A DNA stretch of 64,000 bases from Melastoma dodecandrum. Its lineage: Eukaryota > Streptophyta > Magnoliopsida > Myrtales > Melastomataceae. The translations under genes and the position numbers were made by a program. Where the stretch lies: contig JARUPY010000416.1 of assembly GCA_029817715.1 (NCBI GenBank), positions 44,919-108,918 on the forward strand, written 5' to 3'. The notes beneath the pieces were generated by a model. It was not told the origin of the DNA, did not search any database, and saw nothing but the letters and a program-made list of their open reading frames with translations. Below, in pieces: positions 22,668 through 31,958 of this stretch. Position 1 is the first letter of the stretch. Each line of letters starts with the position of its first letter.

Positions 22668-22696
22668 TTGACGCCTCAATATGTTCGCTTTATGTT
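22668..22696 (+). promoter_or_regulatory. Candidate promoter of the GHKL-nuclease gene
   Basis: TTGACG, exactly 17 bases, TATGTT, placed 35 bases before ATG 22731 and just inside the AT-rich island. Strong consensus match for a housekeeping sigma factor; suggests the island gene carries its own promoter. Confidence 0.6.
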
Positions 22697-22730
22697 CTCA
22701 GGTGCCTGATGCGTGATTGGAATTCGTAGA

Positions 22731-24716
22731 ATGGTTGTTCTGACTTTAAAAGCGAAGAACGATCATCTGCAGAAGGTTGCAAGCACACGCGACCCGGTCA
22801 AAGCTATTTCAGAATTTGTTTGGAATGCACTTGATGCCGAAGCTATGCGGGTGTCGGTTGATTTTCAGCGGAATAGCTTGGGCGGGGTAGTCGGCATCAC
22901 TATCGACGATAACGGAAAGGGAATTTCAAGAGCAAGAGCCGAACATGATTTCGAAAGCGTAGGAGACTCTTGGAAGCTAAAGGCGCGAAGATCACCTTTG
23001 CTTGGACGAGCTATTCACGGAAAAGAGGGCAAAGGACGCCTTCGATTTTTCTCACTTGCTCAAAAAGCTGTCTGGGAGAGTGTATATGAAGATAATGGTA
23101 CAAAGAAACGATTGAGGATAGATATTGATTCCGACTCCCTCCAGATTAGTGACGTTTCAACACCCATAGATGTTCCACCCGACACGTCCACTGGAACAAG
23201 AGTGGATTTATATCCTCTCAAACAGACTTTCGATTGGTTGGTTCGGGAGGTGGCGAGAGCAGAATTTACAGCTGTATTCTCCCCTTATATCCTGCAGTAT
23301 ACTAATTGCACATTGCTATATGACAATATTCCCGTCGATCCAAAAAGCACAATAGAACGCGAGTTTACATTCGAAACAAAACCACTTATCTGCCCAGGGA
23401 GGACCATAACTGATTTGTCGCTCAAAGTTATTGAATGGAAAGTAGGAGACGGAAACAGAAAGATCTACTTTGGAGGTGAAGCTGGTGTAGTGCTAGGTTC
23501 TCAGGCAGCCAACATCACGGCTCCAGGTTTTAACTACTCTGTATATGCTTATGCACAGTTTTTTCAAGAAATTTCTGACGCTAATCTATTGGAACTAGAC
23601 GGACTGAACGATCCGGATTTCGCCAACATACTCGAATATATCAAAGAAGAAATTGGGGATTATTTTCGGACTCGGCAAGCCGAAAAGTCCGGCGAATTAA
23701 TTCAAGATCTCAAAAACGCAGGCATTTATCCATACGAGGGCGACCCAAAGGACGAGTTGAAAAGCGAGAGCGCCAAGTGTTCGATATTGCCACGCACGCG
23801 GTGTCGTCATATTCGAAAGACTTCAAACGCGCGGACAATCAGCTGAAGAAAATCACCCTAGGCCTGCTGCGTGAGGCTGTCGGGCACAATCCCGATTCGG
23901 TCTCCAGAATTTTGCGGGCAGTTTTTCAATTTGCCTAAAATCAGACAAGACGAGTTTTCAGGCCTTCTAGAGAAGACAGAATTAGGAAACACATTATTGC
24001 TGCATCAAGCTTAGTAGCTAATAGAGTCATAGCGCTCAAAATATTGCGGGAAATAGTTTTTGAACCTAAGCATAGACATTCTACTAAAGAGCGCGGAGAA
24101 CTAGATGCACTTGTGAAAGATAATACCTGGATTTTCGGAGAGAGTTTTCACATCACTATGCCTGAAGCTGGTCTCACAAAAACAATGAATAGGGTCTCTG
24201 ATGACCTTCAGCTCAAAAGATCACGTAAGGCAAGAATTCGTAAGGCCGACGGCAAAACAGGCCGTGTGGATAATTTCATGGGACGCGTCGTACCGCATGG
24301 TAATGGAGAATACCGTGAGTATATATTGATCGAGCTTAAACGACCATCATTAAAGGTCGGACGCATACAGCTCGACCAATTAGAGGATTATGTCAATGTT
24401 ATCGTCGGTCAACCCGACTATATATCTACTTCTACGTTTTGGAACTTCTTTCTTGTTACAACCGAATACGACGAAGTCGCGAAGCAGCGCGTTACGCAGG
24501 CCGATAGACCTGTAGGTCCTTTTTTTGGATAAGCCAAATTATAGTGTCTGGATAAAGACATGGGCAGAACTCATTCGGGAGGCCGAAAGTCGTATTCGTT
24601 TTGTACAAGAACAATTACAAATCGAAGTATCTGCTGAAGAGATAGAAAGCCGAATTGCTCAACTGAAAGCATCTTATTTGCGTTCCAATCAAGCGGCGGA
24701 GAGCGACCAAGACTGA
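22731..24716 (+). CDS. GHKL (Hsp90-like) ATPase fused to putative PD-(D/E)xK nuclease (frameshifted)
   Basis: One long AT-rich locus, about 660 codons. The N-terminal Bergerat ATPase has the N-box ISEFVWNALDAEA (Glu28, Asn32), DDNGKGI (residues 59-65) and the lid glycines GKEGKGRLRFFSLA (about 97-110), closest in style to MORC/HATPase_c_3 proteins. A middle region follows. Near residues 510-555 are VDNFMG then EYILIELKRP then QLDQLEDYV, the D...E-x-K arrangement of PD-(D/E)xK nucleases of the DUF4263/Shedu type. A Glu-rich coiled tail ends at 24716. Frame breaks near 23770, 23930, 23987 and in the T-run at 24519-24525. Start ATG 22731; GTG 22713 is possible. Defence role inferred from architecture and island context only. 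Confidence 0.72.
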
Positions 24717-24863
24717 CCGGCGGCCAGAGCGCGCAAGGCCGTCGCCCGCGAACCCTTGCCGCCGTCTCGCCATGCGGCATCCCGCCGTGGGCCGCCGCGT
24801 CGCCCGCGCCATGGATCGATTCCCCCGCTCGCGGCTTACGCCATCCCACAGGGAGAGACACGC

Positions 24864-25316
24864 ATGCCCGGCGAGACACACGACGTCACCACGCTCAACA
24901 GCCTTCTGTCGCGCGTCGTCGACAGCATCGACGGCTTTCATCAGGCCACGAGCTCGGTCGACACGGGCGCCTTCAAGGCCATTTTCGACGAGGTGATCGC
25001 CGAGCGGCGCGGCCTGCGCGGCGAGATCGAGGCGGCCATCGCCAAGGCGGGCGGCACGCCGGAGGCGGAGGGCACGATGCTGGCCTCGGCGCACCGCGTG
25101 CTGATGCGCCTGCGCGACGTCGTCTCGAGCGGCGACATCGCCGTCGTCGACGAGGCGGAGCGCGGCGAGGACTACATCAAGGCCAAGTTCGAAAAGGCGC
25201 GCGCCGACGAGACGCTGTCGCCCGACGTGCGGCAGTTCGTGGCCGATGCCGCCGTGCGCGCGAAGGCGGGGCACGACCGCATCCGCGACCTAAAGCATTC
25301 GCTGCACGGGAAGTAG
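24864..25316 (+). CDS. DUF2383 (PA2169-type four-helix bundle) protein
   Basis: 150 residues, entirely helical. DUF2383 pattern: LNSLLSRVVDSIDGFHQATS, AIFDEVIAERR, then the C-terminal block VVDEAERGEDYIKAKFEKA with four-helix-bundle spacing. Ferritin-like in fold, role unknown, often stress-linked. GGGAGA precedes ATG 24864. A damaged copy of its C-terminal third sits at 30675-30863. Confidence 0.85.
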   Translation: MPGETHDVTTLNSLLSRVVDSIDGFHQATSSVDTGAFKAIFDEVIAERRGLRGEIEAAIAKAGGTPEAEGTMLASAHRVLMRLRDVVSSGDIAVVDEAERGEDYIKAKFEKARADETLSPDVRQFVADAAVRAKAGHDRIRDLKHSLHGK

Positions 25317-25456
25317 CGGGAGCGCGGCGGCCCCGCGACAAAACCCGCGCCGCCTCGCCGTCGCCATTCGCATGAGCCGGACCTACGACCGCCGCCGCGA
25401 TTTACAAATCCCCCGGAGCCCGGATAGTCGAGGCGGACCGGGGCTGGGGCGCGAGC

Positions 25457-26926
25457 ATGACGTTGGAGAGCGGGTCCCGCATATGCGGGCCGATCACGAG
25501 CACGCGCCCCGTCAGCCAGCGCTTCCAGGCGCCGTACGCGCATCTGAGCGGCATGGCGGTGCGCTTCGGAACCTATGGCAAGGTCCTGAGCAACAAAGTC
25601 CGCCTCCAGCTCCTTGCGATCGACGCGTTCGACCAGTCCGTCGAGACCCTGTACGAAACGCAATTCCCCGCGTCCGGATTGTCCAACAACAATCTCTTCT
25701 ATTTCTATTTCGAGCCGATCGCGCATAGCCGAGGCAAGACCTACCAGCTCGACATCGCGACGGAGCCCGACGAGAGCGGCAACAACCTTCACCGTCTACA
25801 TCTCCGGCCGCGAGGACCGCATCCCCGGCCATGTCGGTCTCTCGATCGGAGGCGAGGCGGCCGGCCACGGCCTGGGCCTCGAGGCGAGGCTCGTCTTCAG
25901 CGATCCCGATGCCGGCGCCTTTCCGCCGGACCTCGTTTACAGCCCGCTGTCGTCCTGCAACATGAATTGCGTCCACTGCATCTCGAAGGCCAGCCGGCGG
26001 AACCGCCCACAGGCTGTCCGACGACATCAAGCCCGAGATCGCGGCGCACGCGAAGGCGGGGCGCCTGCGCTCGCTGACAGTGGATTACAGCGGCGACATC
26101 TTCTTCGCGGACCACAAGAAGCCGGGCGAGCTCGATTTCGTGCTCGGCCTCGGCGTCCCGGTCACGATCTATACGAACGGCGCCTATCTCTCGGACCAGG
26201 CGATCGAGAAGGTCGTGGCCGGCCCGGTCGCGCAGATCCACATCTCCATCGATGCCGCGCGCGACGAGACCTACAAGAGGATCCGCATCGGCGCGCCGCC
26301 CCTGCCACGGATCTTCGCGGCGATCCGCGCGCTCGTCGCCGCGCGGGCCGCGCGCGGGCGACAGGGCTCGCTCACCATCAAGATGAACTTCGTCATGATG
26401 AAATCCAACCTGCACGAGCTGCCGCTGTTCATCAGCACGGCCGCCGCGCTGGGGGTGGACGTCGTCTGCGCCCCCCTGATGGAAATCTACAACGACGGCA
26501 TGCGCCAGGAGACGCTGCTCGACGAGCGGGACTATTACAAACGCGATGCGCGCCGCCTGCATCGCGCTGGCGCGGTCGCTCGACATCGGGCTCGACATCG
26601 CCGACGCCATGGAGGAGCGCGCCGACCGCGGTGGGCGCCACCCGTGCCTGGCGCCGTGGATGAGCCCGATCCTCCTCGCCAACGGCGACGTGATGGCGTG
26701 CTGCATCCCGGGCTCGACCATGGGCAATGTCGCGGACCGATCCATCGGGGACATCTGGCAGGGCGAGGCGTTCCGCCGGCTGCGCGCGCGGGTGAACGCA
26801 TCCGACCCGCCCGAAAAATGCCGAACCTGCACGGCGCGCAACGCGCTCAACGGCGCGCACAGTTTCGAGACAGGGCGCGTGATGGTCGCGCAGGAGAGCC
26901 TGATGGAGCAGCTCGGGCTCGCGTGA
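25457..26926 (+). CDS. Radical SAM/SPASM protein with N-terminal beta domain (frameshifted)
   Basis: The N-terminal part (about 120 residues; SQRFQAPYAHLSGMAVRFG, FYFEPIAHSRGKTYQLDI) resembles the beta-sandwich domain found in O-antigen and glycosyltransferase proteins. The radical SAM core follows with C-x3-C-x2-C in SCNMNCVHC, then an S-adenosylmethionine barrel (VTIYTNGAYLS, AQIHISIDAAR). The SPASM tail has further Cys (MACCIPGS, CRTCTARN) for auxiliary clusters. It may modify a peptide or sugar; no obvious substrate gene adjoins. Breaks near 25790, 26005 and 26545. Start ATG 25457 is the first Met in frame; earlier coding cannot be excluded. Confidence 0.75.
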
Positions 26927-27024
26927 GAGGCTGCGCTGCGCCTATGCGACCTCATTGCGAGACGCGGGCGACGCCGTGCAGCGCCGACGCTCTGTCCATC
27001 GAGGCCGCCACGGCCGCCCCGGAT

Positions 27025-27071
27025 CGCCTCGATGCCCAGCCCGCAATGCCGGCGGGCTGGGCATCGAGGCG
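27025..27071. repeat. Perfect 20-bp-stem hairpin
   Basis: CGCCTCGATGCCCAGCCCGC and its exact complement separated by seven bases (27045-27051). No T-run follows. It is about 100 bases after the radical SAM stop, in the gap 26927-27307, and abuts the thiC relic. May act as a transcription barrier or be a fragment of a mobile palindrome. Confidence 0.75.
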
Positions 27072-27092
27072 GCGACGACGCGCTCTTCGTGG

Positions 27093-27178
27093 GCGCTTCG
27101 AATTCCGGTGGGAGGACCGGGGCGCCGGCTTTCCACGACGAGACCTTGCCGACGGCGGCGCCAAGATGGCGCACCCCT
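27093..27178 (+). pseudogene. thiC relic (C-terminal fragment)
   Basis: GCGCTTCGAATTCCGGTGGG and onward matches intact thiC from about 21741 (only two differences in the first 26 bases). After an internal deletion of about 25 bases, TTCCACGACGAGACC-TGCC and GGCGCAC also match. Reading in pieces gives RFEFRWED and AFHDETLP, hallmarks of the region just before the ThiC iron-sulfur motif, which itself is missing. Same orientation as the real thiC. Divergence shows it is an old or foreign copy, not a recent assembly duplicate. Confidence 0.75.
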
Positions 27179-27307
27179 AGCCAGTGTGCGAACGGCCGTC
27201 TCGTGGCCCAAGCGGTATGGTGGATTGCCAACCTGCAGGCATCCCCGCGTAGGTGCAGAAGAGCCCGTCGTCCCGGAAGAATGTCATAGCGTTGTCGATG
27301 TGGCTCT

Positions 27308-28072
27308 TTAGGCGACGAGCCCCTTCACGCGTTGGACGATCGCCGGCATCCGCTTGCGTTCGATATCGCTCAGGAGATTGGCGGCAAAGCCGAGCGCGTC
27401 GCTCGTGAAAGGGAGGCTTCGAGCTGACAGTTCCTTCACGAACCATGCCGTCATCGCGCGATCGATTTCTTTCGGCTTGGCGCGCCGGCATTGCTCGACC
27501 CAGAAGACGACCCCGTCGGGGATGTCGGGAAACCAGTTCGCCAGGTTTCGTGACCAATCGTGCATCAGATCCAGGCGGTTCGCCCTCAAAAGCAGGTTCG
27601 CGGCAACCGTTGCGGCTATCGGCGAGTCGACCTTTTGCGCCAAGACACGCTGTCCGAGCTCCGATAGCCGATCGATCTCGGCCGCCTTGCGGGCCCTTTT
27701 GAGCCCCGCGACAGCCGCGGAAGCGGTGAGCGCCCTCATCCGGTCCCACGCCAAAGCTATATCACCACAAAAATCTGCATTCTTTGGCGAGAGATAGGCG
27801 GCAAATCGAATATAGGATCTCTCCAGGCGGTCGATCTCGACCTGGAAATAGGTTGTCAATAAGTCAGATGGAAGTATCGTGCAGAAAGAATGGCCAGCCA
27901 AGTCTTGCATTTCGAAGACGAAGCCGATCGGGTCCCGCACGGCCAGCCGCAAATGCATTTGAACGCCGTGGATCTCGCCAATATCTGCGGTTTGGGCGGT
28001 TGATACGAGCTCGACGGCGCCGCGATCAACCACTTGCATCGTCGACAGGGCGGTAATGCGTGTTCGTTCCAT
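27308..28072 (-). CDS. Unknown protein, third gene of hydrolase-caspase operon
   Basis: About 254 residues. Beta-rich N-terminal third (GEIHGVQMHLRLAVRDPIG), then helical, ending with a Lys/Arg-rich helix (IERKRMPAIVQRVKG). No family recognised and no signal peptide or membrane segment. Its start overlaps the caspase-like gene by up to 47 bases, implying coupled translation. Frame intact, unlike many neighbours. Candidate regulator, partner or substrate of the protease; inference only. Confidence 0.6.
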   Translation of the reverse strand: MERTRITALSTMQVVDRGAVELVSTAQTADIGEIHGVQMHLRLAVRDPIGFVFEMQDLAGHSFCTILPSDLLTTYFQVEIDRLERSYIRFAAYLSPKNADFCGDIALAWDRMRALTASAAVAGLKRARKAAEIDRLSELGQRVLAQKVDSPIAATVAANLLLRANRLDLMHDWSRNLANWFPDIPDGVVFWVEQCRRAKPKEIDRAMTAWFVKELSARSLPFTSDALGFAANLLSDIERKRMPAIVQRVKGLVA

Positions 28073-29333
28073 CCAGGGGATTGCGAAACGCCTCGGCCCC
28101 AAAGAGCCTGTGGATTCGCCCTATATCCGCCACGCCCCTCCCCAGCGCCTGCAGCTTGGCGTAACGCTTTGTGAACCAGGCGCCCGGCCGCTCCGCCTTC
28201 TGCTCCGCATCCGGCTCGCGGGGCGCAAAAGATTTGAACCCGTTGCGCTGCGGCAGGATCGACATGCCCTCATAAGCAAATTCGGTGACGACCGCTTGGT
28301 CACCTACGGCTGCCGATCCTACGACTTGGATGCTTGTAAGCTCCGTCAGCTCGACCCGTGCTGCTGCGGATTGACTGTCGTCGGAGCGCACGACCTGCCG
28401 AATGCTTTCGCTCGCCGATTTGATGAGCGCGTTGATGCGGTCGTTCATGTAGATTTGGAGATCGGTGAATTCGACGGCATCGATGCCGCCTCTGCCCGAA
28501 AGCTTGATCGGCGCCTCCGTGAGGACAGGATCGGGCTTCGCGCTCAGCCCATCGAGCAAAGCCTGCCCGAACAACGATAGGCCGCCACGCGTCTTCGGTT
28601 GATAGGCCTTCAGCCCGTTGGCCGTCGCGCGCAGCACCCGCAGCTCGAGCAATGGATCACCGGCGTCGCTGCCCTGGTCGACGACGTTCGTTCCGACGAC
28701 TGTTCGCAGCCAATTGATATCGTTCCGACAGGCGTCCAGCAGGACCACATGGGTGGGCACGAGAGGAAGGGAGGCCAAGGCCTCGAACAGGTTTTGCGTT
28801 CGGATCGCCTCGTCGAGTGTCCCGAACGGCCGCGCATAATCGCTCGGCAGGAGCAGCTGGTTGGATTTCGCGATCTGCATGCCATGGCCGCTGAAGAACA
28901 GCAGGCTGCGCGCTTGGCTCGGGGCCTTCAGCGCTTTCATCTCGCCGAACCATCGCGCGACGGCGTCCTTGCAATTCGCGAAGGTCGCTTCGGGAGCGTG
29001 GGCGACGATCGTGGCATCGCACCCCTTGAGCTCGTCGGCGACAGGCGACAAGAGAAGGCGCGCTCTTTTGACCGGCCAGCCCGTCAGCTTGTAGCCGTTG
29101 CGCAGCCAGCCGAAGAACCGCAGCGCCGTGGAGGCGGATACGGCCAGCTGCCCGAGTCCGAAGGTGTCGGGAGCCGGCGCGACGCCGCCGTCGAGGTGAT
29201 CGTAGCGGCTTATGCCGATGATCAGCGCGTGGACACCGGGATCTTGCGCCTTGAAGTCGCCGTCCACCCAAAGGCCGGCCTCGGCGGGATCGGAAGCGAG
29301 CGCCACCTCACGCGCCCCTCTCTGGAAAGGCAC
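28026..29333 (-). CDS. Caspase-like (peptidase C14) protein
   Basis: 435 residues, intact. Caspase-fold core: ALIIGISRYDHLDGG opens the domain, catalytic His about 150 in LLFFSGHGMQ and catalytic Cys about 202 in VVLLDACRND. The remaining 200 residues form an unassigned C-terminal region with a FTDLQIYMNDRINALIKSA block. No NACHT, TIR or TPR domain, so it is not a typical NLR-type defence protein. GTG 29333 overlaps the end of the upstream hydrolase gene by 26 bases. Bacterial caspase-like proteases can act in regulated cell death; here that is inference. Confidence 0.85.
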   Translation of the reverse strand: MPFQRGAREVALASDPAEAGLWVDGDFKAQDPGVHALIIGISRYDHLDGGVAPAPDTFGLGQLAVSASTALRFFGWLRNGYKLTGWPVKRARLLLSPVADELKGCDATIVAHAPEATFANCKDAVARWFGEMKALKAPSQARSLLFFSGHGMQIAKSNQLLLPSDYARPFGTLDEAIRTQNLFEALASLPLVPTHVVLLDACRNDINWLRTVVGTNVVDQGSDAGDPLLELRVLRATANGLKAYQPKTRGGLSLFGQALLDGLSAKPDPVLTEAPIKLSGRGGIDAVEFTDLQIYMNDRINALIKSASESIRQVVRSDDSQSAAARVELTELTSIQVVGSAAVGDQAVVTEFAYEGMSILPQRNGFKSFAPREPDAEQKAERPGAWFTKRYAKLQALGRGVADIGRIHRLFGAEAFRNPLDGTNTHYRPVDDASG

Positions 29334-30569
29334 CTTTCAGCTTCTCGGCAAAACGCCGGTAGAAGCTCGGCCGCTCCAGGTAGCCGCCGTGCGCAGCGGC
29401 GACCGACATTCCGGTCCAGAACTTCTCGTCGTCGATGCCGTCCGCGAAGATACCTTTCGTCGTGAAACTTATGATGTCGTTGGGGTCCCAGACGTTCCAC
29501 CAATGCCCGAGGTTCGAGGCGACCAGAGGCGTACGCTTCCCCGTCGCTTTCGAGTCGTCTTTCGAGCTTGCGAGAAACATGTTGAGCTCTTCGAAGAAGC
29601 CGACCTGGCTTGCCGTGGCGCACCAAAAATCCACCTTGATCGGGCTCCTCGCGGTCGGCAGAAACGACGTCACCGCGTCATAGGCGATCTGACCGCCCAT
29701 GCTGTGCGTCAGCAGCACGATCGGTTCACCGCCGCGCTGCTCTTTGTTCGCCTGTGCGATCGCAAGCTCGGACAGCAAGACGGAGGGGATCGCGCCCGGG
29801 GACGCGGCGGTCCCCCGGCCATTCATGTAATACAGGACATCGCCGATGAAGCGCGTGACGAGCTCGTTGATCGGCGGCCGCAGCTCGCTCGCCAGGACGG
29901 TCAGACCGGCCGCCGGCATTGCGACGGTCCGTGACACGCTTTCCGTCACCCGATCGCGCAGGCCCCCGAAGAAGTTGCCCCAAACCGCCCTGGCCGGCGA
30001 AAGTCGACTGCCGATCGACCTCCGCTTCCACGGCATCCGCGACGATCTTCAGCTGCGCATCGAGATTGGGCGTCTGACGCAGCTGATCGCGGACCCGCGG
30101 ATCGCGGACGACGCGATCGGCGGCGATGCCGATGCGGGCTCGCTGGAGCGCGTCGGCCTCTGTTTCGTCCTCACCTCGAGGCGGAAGACGAGGAATGGCG
30201 AGCGCAACGAGATCAGCCAACATGTCGTCGGACAATGTGTCGATCCGCGCGTTCTGGACATTCGTGGTGGCCTCGCCGCTTGTGAAGCCGCTCGATGATC
30301 CAGGCCCCACGCGGCATTTCCGCCGCGATGGCATCGACGACGTCGCGGCGTTGCTCCTCCGCCCCGGCGGCGAGGAGGATCGTCCGTGGGCGTGCGATAC
30401 CGCCCCATTTCGGCGGAAAACAGAACTGGAACCAGTCCGCGGCGCGGACCGACACGTTATCAGGATCTGGTGCCATGGCCGGCGCAACGATACGTCGAAG
30501 GTACTCGCGTACTGGCGTGAAATGACTAGGATCGCGCGTATTGACGCCATGCATATAAATAATAGGCAT
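29308..30569 (-). CDS. Alpha/beta hydrolase, lipase-like (frameshifted)
   Basis: First gene of the operon. The N-terminus MPIIYMHGVNTRD provides the HG oxyanion block; the nucleophile elbow is LLTHSMGGQIAYD (G/T-H-S-M-G), followed by candidate acid DPNDIISF and His in AAAHGGYLE, so a full Ser-Asp-His triad is visible. About 420 residues. Breaks near 30290 and 30000 split it. ATG 30569 has GGAG seven bases upstream; TTG 30575 is the alternative. Upstream (30576-30670) is short and moderately AT-rich, suiting a promoter. Cytoplasmic by lack of a signal peptide. Confidence 0.8.
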
Positions 30570-30674
30570 TGGCAAACTCCATCCGCGAGACAGTAGTCGT
30601 GCCGTTGGACGGGATCAAGGTCGACGTAAGATGCAGATGGCCATGGTGAGCCGTCGCCAAGGACATAGCCTACG

Positions 30675-30863
30675 CGACGGCGCCGTCGTCGACGAGGCCG
30701 AGCGCGGCGAGGACCCCGTCAACGAGAAGTTCGAGAAGACGCGCGCCGACGCGACGCTGTCGGCCGACGAGCGGCAGTTTCTGGCCGACGCCATCGTGCG
30801 CGTGAGAGCGGGGCGCGACCGCATCCGCGACCTGAGGCATTCGCGGCACGAGAAGCGGCGGGT
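30675..30863 (+). pseudogene. DUF2383 relic (C-terminal fragment)
   Basis: Reads VVDEAERGEDPVNEKFEKTR and onward to RDRIRDLRHSRHEK, matching the C-terminal third of the intact DUF2383 gene at about 25140-25316. By hand alignment there are about 25 mismatches in about 175 bases and no gaps. No N-terminal part is found upstream. Same orientation as the intact gene. Lies immediately upstream of the hydrolase-caspase operon. Confidence 0.82.
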
Positions 30864-30897
30864 TCGGCGTCGCGGCTTGCTCGGTAGGCAAGCCATA

Positions 30898-31004
30898 GGG
30901 TCATCCCGGACGAGCGAAGCGATGATCCGGGATCGGTGCGCTTCCCCCGTCCCGAAGAGGGCACCGCTTCCGGGTTCGCCTTCGGCGTCCCCTGGAATGA
31001 CGGC
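30898..31004. repeat. Intergenic repeat of GGGTCATCCCGGACGAGCG type
   Basis: Begins GGGTCATCCCGGACGAGCGA, with GATCCGGGATCGGTGCG in the middle, and ends CCTGGAATGACG. Inverted ends (TCATCCC...GGAATGA) frame it. This kind of sequence is frequent between genes in Rhizobiales. It fills the gap between the DUF2383 relic and the next minus-strand gene. Confidence 0.65.
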
Positions 31005-31023
31005 GCAGCCGGCCGCGACAGCA

Positions 31024-31539
31024 TCAGCTCGTCGCGTCGCAGGTCGAGCCCGGCAGCGGGGCGAACGGCGCATTGATGCGCAGCTCCATGTCTGCGCGCG
31101 CATCGTAGCCGACATAGAGCACGGAGAGGATGAGGTCGGCGAGCGCGCGGTAGTCGGGCCGCGCGCCGACCTTGCGATCCAGGCTGAAGTTGCCCTTGCT
31201 GTCGTCGGTGGAGAAGCCGAGGCGGGCGAGGCCGGGCGATCGCGGCGGGCGACAGGTGCGCCGTGCGCGGCGTTCCCGCCTTCGCCTCGTAGAAGCCGGA
31301 GGCCGCCTCGCAATAGAGCCACATGACCTTGTCGTGGAACTTACACTGCACGTAGTTCCCGCCTGGCATCGAGACCGCGATGAAGCGGTGGCGATCGCTC
31401 GCTGGGTCCCCCCAATCATGGATCCGCACGAGCCGATCGAAGATGGGGCAGCGGTACTTGACGAGTAGCGCGCGGAGGTCAGGCGGCCGATCCGCGGCGC
31501 GCGCGAGGGGCGCGGCGAGGAGGAAGAAGGCGAGGACAT
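31024..31539 (-). CDS. Exported protein, unknown (frameshifted)
   Basis: About 170 residues. Hydrophobic signal segment (LAFFLLAAPLARAADR), then two Cys (YRCPIFDRL, YVQCKFHDKVMWLYCEA) and a helical C-terminus ending GSTCDATS. Breaks near 31530, just after the ATG, and near 31230. No family recognised. The 418 bases upstream (31540-31958) contain GC-rich sequence in which I see no gene, RNA or clear repeat. Confidence 0.5.
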   Translation of the reverse strand: MSSPSSSSPRPSRAPRIGRLTSARYSSSTAAPSSIGSCGSMIGGTQRAIATASSRSRCQAGTTCSVSSTTRSCGSIARRPPASTRRRRERRARRTCRPPRSPGLARLGFSTDDSKGNFSLDRKVGARPDYRALADLILSVLYVGYDARADMELRINAPFAPLPGSTCDATS

Positions 31540-31958
31540 AGTTGCTTTACAAACATACGTTCGTACGCAGTGCCTGCGCGCCGGCGCGGGAACAGCCTTA
31601 CAAGGCACGGCGGCAGAACAACCCTCGGGCGAAGCCTTGTCAATGATCTGCGACCGGCGGGGAGGGTTCGGGTCGGCCGTTCCTCGCAAGGCAGGCTCCG
31701 CCGCCGGCGGCGAGGGCTGGGCGGCCCGGTCATTCCGGAAGTGCGCGGTTCTCCGCGCCTCGCAGGCGGTCGAGCGGGCGCGCCTCACACCAGCGGTGTA
31801 GTCGCTCGCTCTCCTGGCCACCTCGCGAGGTCGCCGTTCGCCGTCAAATCCCGTCGGTCCGGCAGCCCCGTACGCCGACATTCGCTCGTCCGGCGTCCAC
31901 GCACGCCGACACCGCACGCCCGCCCGTCGGCCCTGCCGAACAATAACGGTAATGATAC

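Noticed and set aside
22731..24716. Calling the GHKL-nuclease gene Shedu
   Set aside because: Only a DUF4263-like E-x-K block is shared; Shedu lacks a GHKL ATPase, so the name would overstate the evidence.
29222..29626. Open frame overlapping the hydrolase-caspase boundary
   Set aside because: Arg-rich shadow in a third frame; both flanking genes have catalytic motifs.
27308..30569. Calling the caspase operon a gasdermin or CBASS system
   Set aside because: No gasdermin-like, cyclase or CRISPR gene was found nearby.
31540..31958. Possible tRNA or gene in the 418-base gap
   Set aside because: No cloverleaf pairing, CCA end or convincing coding frame could be traced.
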